A program made the position numbers and the translations under genes. Under the pieces are notes generated by a model, which saw only the letters and a list, made by a program, of their open reading frames with translations, did not search any database and was not told the origin of the DNA. Shown here in pieces: positions 1 to 8,900 of a stretch of DNA of 40,805 nucleotides (its first letter is position 1; every line of letters starts with the position of its first letter). Origin of the DNA: an uncultured Clostridia bacterium (GTDB taxonomy: Bacteria; Bacillota; Clostridia; TANB77; CAG-508); NCBI GenBank assembly GCA_934167685.1, contig CAKPLQ010000006.1, positions 1 through 40,805 on the forward strand. Reading direction: 5' to 3'.

Positions 1-1
1 T

Positions 2-226
2 TTCGAAGAAGAAGAGATTCCTGTAAAAACTACTTTAAAACAAGCATTATTAACTCAAGTATCTGATAAAGAAGAGGGAAACTTCAGTGGAAAGATTAGA
101 GGTCTAGATAAGATTAAAGAACAAGAAACGAAAGATGAAGTGCTTACAGAAAAACCAAAAACGAAGGTAACACTTGCTAGTATAAAAGAAGCTGTAAGTA
201 AATTCTGGGATAGAGGAGAAAGATAG
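2..226 (+). CDS. C-terminal end of an unrecognised protein (partial)
   Basis: The gene enters the window from the left. The frame is open from base 2 to the TAG at 224-226, giving the last 74 residues. The visible part is highly charged (Glu and Lys rich) and ends in a short segment around AVSKFWDRGER that could be an amphipathic helix. I recognise no domain. The next gene starts one base after the stop, with its ribosome binding site GAGGAG inside this gene's end, so the two are very likely co-transcribed and translationally coupled. Confidence 0.7.
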   Translation, partial: FEEEEIPVKTTLKQALLTQVSDKEEGNFSGKIRGLDKIKEQETKDEVLTEKPKTKVTLASIKEAVSKFWDRGER

Positions 227-227
227 T

Positions 228-743
228 ATGTTAACTAATAAAAAAGTGTTATATCAAGTTAAATTAATATTAGATTGTTTACCAGATAATGAATATGCAT
301 TAATACCAAAAGATACAATAGATTATATTGAAAATAACTATGAATATGATGAAAATATAAAAATTAATCCAGATATTCCTTTAGAGGAACAAAATATTGA
401 TGGACAAACATATAAAATGTTAGAAAAGATAATAAAAAGTGTTGAGAGTAAAGGAAAAGATGTAAATCAATATATATCAGATGTAAAAGAACAAAACAAG
501 GAATTTGATGCAAAAGTAGAAAATGTTAAATTAAAGAATATAATAGAAATGCTTAAAAAGGAAAATGAAAAAATACCTAAAGCTAAAGAATTATTGCAGG
601 ATTACAAAGATGCTTTAAAACAAAAAGACAGTGAAATAGAAAAATTAAAATTAAATAATCAAGAATTATATGAATATATAGAAAAAGTACCTAAATTTAT
701 AAGGAAAATATTTATAAGGGAAAATATAAAACTACTAAAATAG
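228..743 (+). CDS. hypothetical coiled-coil protein
   Basis: This 171-residue protein is one I do not recognise. The ATG is preceded by GAGGAG (213-218) at good spacing and lies one base after the previous stop, so the start is well supported. Residues 1-60 are mixed and acidic. From about residue 65 to 150 the sequence is rich in Lys, Glu, Leu and Ile with heptad-like spacing (EMLKKENEKIPKAKELL and DSEIEKLKLNNQELYEYIEK), suggesting a coiled coil. The last 20 residues are basic and hydrophobic. There is no signal peptide or membrane segment. A hairpin terminator follows at 754, so it is the last gene of the unit entering from the left. Confidence 0.6.
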   Translation: MLTNKKVLYQVKLILDCLPDNEYALIPKDTIDYIENNYEYDENIKINPDIPLEEQNIDGQTYKMLEKIIKSVESKGKDVNQYISDVKEQNKEFDAKVENVKLKNIIEMLKKENEKIPKAKELLQDYKDALKQKDSEIEKLKLNNQELYEYIEKVPKFIRKIFIRENIKLLK

Positions 744-753
744 AATAAAACCT

Positions 754-783
754 AAAGATGTGCAAGAAATTGCACATCTTTTA
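754..783 (+). terminator. intrinsic terminator after the coiled-coil gene
   Basis: A perfect 12-bp stem (754-765 with 770-781) carries a GAAA tetraloop. The 3' arm ends in a short run of T. It starts 10 bases after the stop at 743. Confidence 0.75.
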
Positions 784-868
784 ATATAAGTATATTACAC
801 AAATGTTACACGATTATTAAATTTGTGTTACATGATTAAAGATTATAGATAAAAAAATATTAGTTTGA

Positions 869-874
869 TATAAT
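869..874 (+). promoter_or_regulatory. probable -10 box upstream of the ProA-like gene
   Basis: A perfect TATAAT lies about 30 bases before the start codon at 905. No good -35 box is present at 17 bases, so only the -10 element is claimed. Confidence 0.4.
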
Positions 875-904
875 GAAAATGTTAATAACGTGAGGGGGAT
901 AAAT

Positions 905-1912
905 ATGAGAGAGAATGTATCAAAGTTAAGGAAGGCTACAAATGATTACAGATTGAATAACAGCTATGAAATGACAGAAGATATTTTAAAATACATACAA
1001 GAAAGAATAAGAGCAAATAAAAATGAAATAGAAGAATTGATAGAATTAAAAGAAGAGAAATATAAATATGAGGAGATAAAAAATGCAATAGATGAAGAAA
1101 TGGAGAAAGAAATAAAATATAAAAATTATAGAAGAATGTATATAAATAAAGAAAAATTTATATCAACAAGTTTACTTATGCCTATTGGAGTAATTGCAGT
1201 AGAAACCTTTGATACAATAGAAGTTATTAGATATTTTATAAGAGCTATCAAGTCAAGAAATAGTATAGCAATTTCAGATGTTGAGTATGATGAGCAGAGT
1301 GTAAAATTTTTGATTTTAGAAATTTTACAAGAAGCATTAAAGAAGTTTGGAATAGACCAGAATCTGATAATGATTTTACCATATGAAGAATGTTTTTATA
1401 AATATTTTGACAAAGTTATTTATACATATGATAAGACAGGTGAAAAACTAGTTGAGAATAAATATGATAATAAAGATGAGAGCGAACAAAAATATATTTA
1501 TATAGAAGATGAGAGATTAGAAGAAATTGCTAAAAGAGATAATACTAATGGAGAGATAGTATATGGCGATATAGAAGAAGTAATTGAAAAAATAAATACA
1601 ACGTATAGCCAAGGAGCAACAATCTATACAAGTGATTCAAAAATTGCATATAAATTTATAAATCTAGTACATAGCAAAAATGTAATGGTAAATACAAGCT
1701 TACAAAATATAAAAGATACTAGAAAATCATCAAATGAGATGTATGAATATAAAAATATAATAATTCCAATTCCAAAAGAATTAATAGAAGAAATAAAAGA
1801 TGAAGCTGAGGAACAATCAACAGAAGAAAAAAGCGAGTGGGCACTTGTTAAAGTTAATGAAAGTGTTTTTGAAAAAATAAAGAGATTTTTTAGAAGAGTT
1901 TTAAAAAAATAA
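905..1912 (+). CDS. degenerate ProA / aldehyde-dehydrogenase-fold protein, function unknown
   Basis: I place the start at ATG 905 (335 residues) because AGGGGG at 893-898 is correctly spaced for it; the GTG at 890 lies before that site. Two stretches resemble gamma-glutamyl phosphate reductase (ProA) and the wider aldehyde dehydrogenase fold. MPIGVIAVE followed by IKSRNSIAIS matches the family's P-G-V-I and S-G-N region of the cofactor domain. GATIYTSDSKIAYKFINLV followed by VMVNTS matches the ProA segment near the end of the catalytic domain. The catalytic Cys region and the glycine-rich loop are not recognisable, and the protein is about 80 residues shorter than ProA (about 415). I infer a non-enzymatic relative. 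The C-terminus (KIKRFFRRVLKK) is a basic amphipathic tail that might touch membrane. Flanking genes are also unknown and give no pathway. Confidence 0.55.
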   Translation: MRENVSKLRKATNDYRLNNSYEMTEDILKYIQERIRANKNEIEELIELKEEKYKYEEIKNAIDEEMEKEIKYKNYRRMYINKEKFISTSLLMPIGVIAVETFDTIEVIRYFIRAIKSRNSIAISDVEYDEQSVKFLILEILQEALKKFGIDQNLIMILPYEECFYKYFDKVIYTYDKTGEKLVENKYDNKDESEQKYIYIEDERLEEIAKRDNTNGEIVYGDIEEVIEKINTTYSQGATIYTSDSKIAYKFINLVHSKNVMVNTSLQNIKDTRKSSNEMYEYKNIIIPIPKELIEEIKDEAEEQSTEEKSEWALVKVNESVFEKIKRFFRRVLKK

Positions 1913-2014
1913 TTATAAATAATTATTAGATTTAGAGGTGGGATTGAAAAGAGTAGAAAAATATAATTTATTTAATTGAATTGTGAAAATTGAAAGAAAG
2001 GTATATGAGTAGAA

Positions 2015-5000
2015 ATGAGATATAGAAGAGGTGGAATATTTGCAGATGAAAGAGAAAATATAGTGAGAAGAGGAGCCAGACCTAGACCTAGTGGGATTAT
2101 AATTAATAATGGAGTATTAATAAATGTTGGAGAAGAAGATATAATAAATGGAACATTTAAAATTCCAGAAGGAGTAACACAAATAGACTCTGGAGCATTT
2201 GCAAACTGTAAGAGTTTAACAGATATAGAAATCCCAAAGAGTGTAATAAGAATAGAATATGGAGCGTTTGCGAACTGTGAAAATCTAACGAATATAGAAA
2301 TTCAAGAAGGAGTGACCCAAATAGGAAACAATGTATTTGAAGGATGTAGCAATATAACGAATATAAAAATTCCAGAAGGAGTAAAAGTAATAGGTGAATA
2401 TGCATTTAGCGGATGTAGTAATTTAACAAACATAGAAATTCCGGAAGGAGTATCATATATAGGCGATGGAGCATTTTCTGGATGTAGCAGTTTAACTAAT
2501 ATAAAAATCCCAGGAGGAGTAACAAAAATAGAAAAGTATGCATTTGAAGGATGTAGTAGTTTAACGAATATAGAGCTTCTAGAAGGGGTAGAAGAAATAG
2601 AAGAAGATGTGTTTTGGGGATGTGCTAGCTTAGAAAGTATTAAAATTCCTAATAATGCATCTATAGAATTGCGCCAAAGTATATATCGAGCAATTATAAC
2701 ATCTTATACTGAAGCAGAATATTATCCAACTAAATATAAATTGACACAAGAAATTCTATTTCAAAATAATTTAGAAGATATGCAAAGAATAAAAGGTAAA
2801 GCAAATTTCGAATGTAGTCAAGATTATGATGAATTTCAAATGGATATATTTTATGCAAAAATGATAGAGTCAATAGGAATAGAAGAAATAGAAAAAATAG
2901 TAGAGCTACCTAATTTGACAGAAGAAGAAATAAAAAAATATACATTAGAAAAAGATGAAGCATTTCAAGAATTATATGATACTAAATTTAAGATAAATGG
3001 AGATTTAGGAATAACATTAAAATTGTTAAAACAACTACAACAGATAAAAACTGCTAATGGTAAAGAAGAAAAAAATAGTATAGAAAAAAGAATATTTAGG
3101 GGGATAAATGAGAATTTAGAAGAAGGGTATAATGGAACATTAACAGAATTAGTATCTAAAGTATTAAAACAACAAAACATAGAAGTTTCTATAGAAATGT
3201 TAGATAAGATACAAGAATTAGAAAAGAATACTAACAGAAAATTAATAAGAGAAAATTTAGCAAAAGTTGATTATCAAATCGAAGAAGGTCTAAGTAGTCA
3301 AATAGTACCGATGCAGATAAGCCCGATAAAAGCAATGATAAATGATACAATAGAAAATATATTTAAAGAGAATGGAAAAATTGAACTAGATGTATTAAAA
3401 GAAAAACTAGATGAAAAGCTACAAAACGCAGGAGCACCATATATAAGACAAAATAGACAACAGATTTTAGATAGTGTATTAGAATTATCAAAAAATAAAG
3501 AATTTTTTGAAACAATAAATCATTCTTGTTTAGAATCATTAAAAAACACAAGAGAACAAATAGGAGGAGCATGGAAGTATAAGTTAAATCAGATGTTAAA
3601 ACAAATAGGATATACATTTGATGATTTGCCAGAGAATCTTTCAAAAGACGAAATTGAACAGTTAAATAAGTTATTAGAAGAAAGAACAGAAAAAAAGATT
3701 GATTTGCAGGTAGATTCAATATCAGTTCCTAAAGATGGAATAGAAAGAGAAAAGGCGTATAAATTATTGGCAAGCAAGAATTTACCGGAAATTGTGACAT
3801 ATCAACAAATTCATGATATGTTTGGAACTGTTAAGGAACCATATTCAGAAAACTTTAAGGCATTTTTCAAAAAACATAGAAAAGAGTTCTTAGAAAATCC
3901 TAAATATTATGAGAGATTTGGTCAAATACATAATCATTTTGAACAAATAATAAATTCGCCAGAATTAAAAAATATATATCAAAAAGGGGAATTGACTTTA
4001 GATGGAATAATAGGATATATGTCAAGTAGACAATATGGAAATCAAAGACTTGGCGATGAAGAATTAGCTAAATTATCAAAAAGTGTAGGACATATAGTAA
4101 CAGAAGAAGAATTTGCACATGTCCAAAAAGTGTTTGATGTAACTAGAAAAAGAGAAAGATCTACAATACCACCCCTATCAGTTACTATGACAAAATATAG
4201 AGGAAGAATGTTAGAACCGGATGATGTTTTAAATTTATTTGCAGGAAATATAACAACATGTTGTCAAAGATTTGGAGATGTTGGAGAAGGGGCAATGCTA
4301 TTGGGGTCTATAGAAGAAAATGGAGGAATATTTGTAGTAGAGGAACTTGATGAAAATGGACAAACAAAAAATATAGTAGGACAATCTCTGGTAATAAGGC
4401 AAAAGGGAAAAACTGGAGCATATGATAGATTGACTTTTGATAATATTGAAATTAATAATAATACGCTTGTAGGATTGTCAAGTGAAGACCAGGCACAAAT
4501 ATTAGAAATTTATAAACAAGCAGGAAAACAAGCAATTGAAAATGATAAAAAATTCTTGGGGAAGTTATTAAAAAATCAAAAAATAACACAAGAACAATAT
4601 GATGGACTAGTTTTAAAAGAAGTAACAGCTGGGACTGGATATAATGATTTGACAGGTTTAGATGAATTACCGCAAGCACAAATAGTTGTGCCAGATGAGG
4701 CATATTATATATATAATGGAATGAATGGACAAACAGGACACGCATGGATAGATTCAGCAGGAGGACAGGCTCCAAATGGTTCAAGAGGTATGCCAGTACT
4801 AATTGCTAGTATGGATGAAAAAGACTTAAAAGAAATACAAGAGCGAACACAGTCTAAACCTGAGGTAGAAATAAAAACTACAGATATACCATTATGGTAT
4901 GGAAATGTGGGGAAAGTACAAAGTTTAACTAGTAATGAAATTACAGAAGAAAAAGTAGAACTAATTAAGCAAATAGAAAAAGTTGCATATAGAGAAGAAC

Positions 5001-5644
5001 AACAATTGTTGAACAATGAAGATATACGAACTGTTGAAGATATTGAATATGAGTATGGAATATATAATGCAAATATAAAAATAGGTAGTAATAATGATTG
5101 GTATTTAATATATGGAGAAGATGATAATACTATAGTTATATCAGATTTAGCAGTAATTGGTGGAATTAATGCTCAAAGTAAAAATATAGATAATGAAAAT
5201 ATAAAGAGCAATCCTAAATTAGCAGTTGCTGAATCTGCAAACGAAATATATAATTTGTTAATACAAGCGGGACAAGATGATAAACAAATAATATGTAATG
5301 CTACAGCAGATACATCACTAGTAAATATAACAAGAATGGCACAAAAAGGATGCATAAGTTTAAAAACAGTTGATGGAGAAAAAATAGAATACAAAAAAGG
5401 AAAAGGATTGATATATTCGCATAGTGGAAAAGAGGTTGTAATGAGAAGTTGGGATGATGATGATGAAATACAAATGCTAGATTTGGAAATTATTCCCAAT
5501 ATGTCTGAGCTAACGAAAGAAAAGAAAAAAGTAGAAGAGTTTTTAAGAAGAGTTAAATCACTTACAAAAATGCAAGGAAGAGAAAAAGAAATCGGATTAG
5601 ACGAATTAAGAAAACAAATAAGAACAGAAAATTATGATAGATAA
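2015..5644 (+). CDS. large BspA-type leucine-rich-repeat protein with an uncharacterised C-terminal region
   Basis: The protein has 1209 residues. Residues about 45-215 hold roughly eight 23-residue repeats of the LRR_5/BspA type, with the core pattern IPEGV..IG..AF.GCS.LT.I. Many BspA proteins are secreted adhesins, but no signal peptide is present here and the N-terminus is Arg-rich (MRYRRGG), so it may be cytoplasmic or exported by another route. Residues about 225-600 are mostly charged and helical. Around 735-760 there is a distinctive ITTCCQRFG patch (Cys749 and Cys750) in a mixed alpha/beta region. Residues about 1000-1150 form another alpha/beta stretch (IICNATADTSLVNI). I cannot assign either and only guess at an acyltransferase-like fold. 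The start has AGAAAGG at 1995-2001, a rather long 13 bases away. An out-of-frame ATG at 2005 is closer but reads only six codons. A terminator follows at 5656. Confidence 0.75.
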   Translation: MRYRRGGIFADERENIVRRGARPRPSGIIINNGVLINVGEEDIINGTFKIPEGVTQIDSGAFANCKSLTDIEIPKSVIRIEYGAFANCENLTNIEIQEGVTQIGNNVFEGCSNITNIKIPEGVKVIGEYAFSGCSNLTNIEIPEGVSYIGDGAFSGCSSLTNIKIPGGVTKIEKYAFEGCSSLTNIELLEGVEEIEEDVFWGCASLESIKIPNNASIELRQSIYRAIITSYTEAEYYPTKYKLTQEILFQNNLEDMQRIKGKANFECSQDYDEFQMDIFYAKMIESIGIEEIEKIVELPNLTEEEIKKYTLEKDEAFQELYDTKFKINGDLGITLKLLKQLQQIKTANGKEEKNSIEKRIFRGINENLEEGYNGTLTELVSKVLKQQNIEVSIEMLDKIQELEKNTNRKLIRENLAKVDYQIEEGLSSQIVPMQISPIKAMINDTIENIFKENGKIELDVLKEKLDEKLQNAGAPYIRQNRQQILDSVLELSKNKEFFETINHSCLESLKNTREQIGGAWKYKLNQMLKQIGYTFDDLPENLSKDEIEQLNKLLEERTEKKIDLQVDSISVPKDGIEREKAYKLLASKNLPEIVTYQQIHDMFGTVKEPYSENFKAFFKKHRKEFLENPKYYERFGQIHNHFEQIINSPELKNIYQKGELTLDGIIGYMSSRQYGNQRLGDEELAKLSKSVGHIVTEEEFAHVQKVFDVTRKRERSTIPPLSVTMTKYRGRMLEPDDVLNLFAGNITTCCQRFGDVGEGAMLLGSIEENGGIFVVEELDENGQTKNIVGQSLVIRQKGKTGAYDRLTFDNIEINNNTLVGLSSEDQAQILEIYKQAGKQAIENDKKFLGKLLKNQKITQEQYDGLVLKEVTAGTGYNDLTGLDELPQAQIVVPDEAYYIYNGMNGQTGHAWIDSAGGQAPNGSRGMPVLIASMDEKDLKEIQERTQSKPEVEIKTTDIPLWYGNVGKVQSLTSNEITEEKVELIKQIEKVAYREEQQLLNNEDIRTVEDIEYEYGIYNANIKIGSNNDWYLIYGEDDNTIVISDLAVIGGINAQSKNIDNENIKSNPKLAVAESANEIYNLLIQAGQDDKQIICNATADTSLVNITRMAQKGCISLKTVDGEKIEYKKGKGLIYSHSGKEVVMRSWDDDDEIQMLDLEIIPNMSELTKEKKKVEEFLRRVKSLTKMQGREKEIGLDELRKQIRTENYDR
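2155..2655 (+). repeat. in-gene 69-bp leucine-rich repeats
   Basis: About eight diverged tandem units of 69 bp encode the 23-residue LRR_5 repeats of the large protein. Recurring DNA words include ATTCCAGAAGGAGTAA-like and GGATGTAGYA-like segments. They are close enough to support expansion or contraction by recombination. Confidence 0.8.
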
Positions 5645-5655
5645 AAATGAAAAAA

Positions 5656-5694
5656 ATGTCTCGGTTGATGTTTAAACAATCGGGATGTTTTTTT
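5656..5694 (+). terminator. intrinsic terminator after the LRR gene
   Basis: A 12-bp stem with several G-T pairs (5656-5667 with 5677-5688), a 9-base loop and a run of seven T. It starts 11 bases after the stop and separates the LRR gene from rpoB. Confidence 0.75.
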
Positions 5695-5715
5695 GATGAA
5701 AATGAGCTTAAAGCA

Positions 5716-5745
5716 TTGACAAATAGAGTAATCTTATGTTATTAT
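5716..5745 (+). promoter_or_regulatory. rpoB promoter
   Basis: TTGACA at 5716-5721, an 18-base spacer, then TATTAT at 5740-5745. It lies just after the LRR terminator and about 240 bases before rpoB, so it would give a long leader. Confidence 0.65.
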
Positions 5746-5751
5746 TAAATA

Positions 5752-5983
5752 TGTATGACTTTATAAAAATGGATTTTTGTGCCATTTGAAGAAAATATAA
5801 AGACAAAATTAATTCACAATAGTTAAAAATTAGAAAAATAAGAATTATAAATATGGAAATAAAGTAAAGAAATTGTGGAAGCAGACAGTTATCTAAACTT
5901 TACGGAAATATGTATTAAGAAGAGATTTTTCTAAATAAAATAAAACTTTAAATCTGCTTAATATTTTTTAAGGAGTGATTTAT
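5752..5983 (+). promoter_or_regulatory. long untranslated leader of rpoB
   Basis: About 230 bases without a supported ORF lie between the predicted start of transcription and rpoB. A local hairpin can form from AAATGG and CCATTT near 5767-5798. A longer-range 7-bp pairing is possible between AAGCAGA (5879-5885) and TCTGCTT (5953-5959). The latter is followed by an AT-rich stretch with six T and then the ribosome binding site. That layout fits an attenuator or a translation control element. No known riboswitch or ribosomal-protein leader was recognised. Confidence 0.4.
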
Positions 5984-8900
5984 TTGAAAATCAAAGATGT
6001 TCAGTTCGGAAGAACCACACGAAAAGACTTTTCAAAAGTTGGAGACTACATAGAAATGCCAAACCTAATCAAAGTACAAAAAGACTCATATGATTGGTTC
6101 TTAGAAGAAGGATTAGGAGAAGTATTAAAAGACATTTCACCAATAGTAGACTATACAGGAAATTTAGTTCTAGAATTTTTCGACTATTACATGGAAGACA
6201 AAACAAAATACACTGAAGAAGAGGCAAAAGAAAGAGACGCAACATATTCAGCAAGATTACACGTAAAAGTAAGATTAATAAACCGTGAATCTGGAGAAAT
6301 CAAAGAACAAGAAATCTATTTAGGTGATTTCCCATTAATGACAGAAAGTGGAACATTCATCATAAATGGAGCTGAGAGAGTTGTAGTAAGTCAGTTAGTA
6401 CGTTCACCAGGATGTTATTATGATGAAATATTTGATACAAAAACAGGAAAGAAAACATACACATCAACAGTAATGCCATTAAGAGGTGCATGGATAGAAT
6501 ATGAAACAGACGGAAACGACATATTCTGGGTACGTGTAGATAGAACAAGAAAAATTCCTATCACAACACTATTAAGAGCAATTGGGTTAGTATCAGATGA
6601 TCAAATAAGAGATTTGTTTGGAGAAGAAACATTGTTGGAAACAACAATTCAAAAAGACCCAATAAAAACAGGTGAAGAAGCATTAATAGAAATCTACAAA
6701 AAATTAAGACCAGGAGAATTACCAACAGTAGAAGCTGCAAGAAGTCTATTCAATGGTTTATTCTTTGATAATAGAAGATATGACTTAGCAAAAGTAGGAA
6801 GATTTAAATTTAATCAAAAACTAAGCATAGCAAATAGAATTAAAAATCAAGTAGCATTTGAAGATATAATGGACAAGGAGACTGGAGAAGTTTTTGTAAC
6901 AGCAGGAGAAGTAATTACACCAGATGTTGCAGAAGATATTCAAAATGCAGGAATAAATATAGTAGATTTAAAAATTGGAGACAAAAAAGTTAGAGTAATA
7001 GGAAATGGAATAGTAAATATCCACAAAGTATTACCAAATGTTGATTTAAGCAGTTTACATTTTAAAGAAGATGTAAATTACGAAGTATTAAAAAACATTA
7101 CGGAAAATACTAGTGAAGAAGATTTGGTAAAAACTATCAAAGAAAGATATGATGAACTAGTTCCAAAACATATTACAACAGAAGATATTATAGCATCAAT
7201 AAATTATTTATTAAACATGTATAATGGTTTTGGTAAAAAAGATGATATAGACCATTTAGCAAATCGTAGAATAAGATGTGTTGGAGAATTGTTACAAAAT
7301 CAATTTAGAATTGGTTTAACAAGACTTGAAAGAGTAGTACGTGAAAGAATGACAATACAAGACTTAGATGTTATAACACCACAAACATTAATAAACACAA
7401 AACCAATAACATCATCAATAAGAGAATTCTTTGGAAGTTCTCAATTGTCACAATTCATGGATCAAACAAATCCACTTTCAGAATTAACACATAAAAGAAG
7501 AATTTCAGCATTAGGACCTGGAGGACTTTCAAGAGAAAGAGCTGGATTCGAAGTACGTGATATTCACTATACACATTATGGTAGATTATGCCCAATAGAA
7601 TCTCCAGAAGGACCAAACATTGGATTAATTTCAGCATTATCTTCATTTGCAAGTATTAATGAATATGGATTTATCGAAACACCATATAGAAAAATAGACC
7701 CAGAAACACACAAAGTAACAGACATAGTAGAATATATGAGTGCAGATGTAGAAGACAATTACACAATTGCACAAGCATCTGAACCAATGACTAAAGATGG
7801 AGAATTTGTAAATAATCGTGTACGTGTAAGACGTAGAAACGAAATTATCGAAGTTGATAAAAACGAAGTTCAATATATAGATGTATCACCAAAACAATTA
7901 GTATCAATAGCTGCAGCTATGATACCATTCTTGGAGAATGACGATGCTAAAAGATCATTGATGGGTTCAAACATGCAACGTCAAGCAGTTCCATTAATGA
8001 CAACAGAAGCTCCAATAATTGCAACAGGTATAGAATATAGAGCTGCAATGGATTCTGGAATATTAATTTTAGCAGAAGATGATGGAGTTGTAGAAAAAGT
8101 TACAGGTGACACTATTACAATGAAATACAACAATGGAAAAACAGTTGTGCATAAATTACGTAAGTTTAAGAGAACAAATGGTGGAACATGTATAAACCAA
8201 AGACCTATTGTAAGAAAAGGCGAAATGGTTAAAAAAGGTGATGCCTTAGCAGATGGACCTGCAACAAAAGATGGAGAAATGGCATTAGGTAAAAATATGC
8301 TCGTTGCATTCTCTACATGGGAAGGTTACAACTACGAGGACGCTATATTATTAAATGAAAGATTAGTACAAGAAGATGTGTTTACATCAATCCATATTGA
8401 AGAATATGACTGTGAATGTCGTGATACGAAGCTAGGAGCAGAAGAAATAACAAGAGATATTCCAAATGTTGGAGATGACGCATTAAAAGACCTAGATGAA
8501 AACGGAATTATAAGAATAGGAGCAGAAGTAAGACCTGGTGACATATTAGTTGGTAAAGTTACTCCAAAAGGAGAAACAGAATTAACAGCAGAAGAAAGAT
8601 TGCTTCGTGCTATATTTGGAGAAAAAGCTAGGGAAGTAAGAGATACATCACTTCGTGTACCACATGGAGAAGCAGGAACAATTGTTGATGTAAAAATATT
8701 TACAAGAGAAAATTCAGAAGAATTAGGCCCTGGAGTAAATCAAGTAATTAGATGTTACATTGCAACAAAGAGAAAAATATCAGTTGGAGATAAAATGGCT
8801 GGACGTCATGGTAACAAAGGTGTAATTTCAAGAATATTACCAAAAGAAGATATGCCATTCTTACCAGATGGAACACCAATAGATATATTATTAAACCCAT

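Noticed and set aside
2157..2405. Minus-strand open frame inside the LRR gene
   Set aside because: It is the antisense of the repeats, rich in Leu, with no ribosome binding site. Similar antisense frames across rpoB, rpoC, gdpP, dnaB, ftsH and the adhesin were left out for the same reason.
2155..2655. Regular repeats that could suggest a CRISPR array
   Set aside because: The units are in frame with one protein, diverged, 69 bp long with no unique spacers, and encode LRR_5 repeats.
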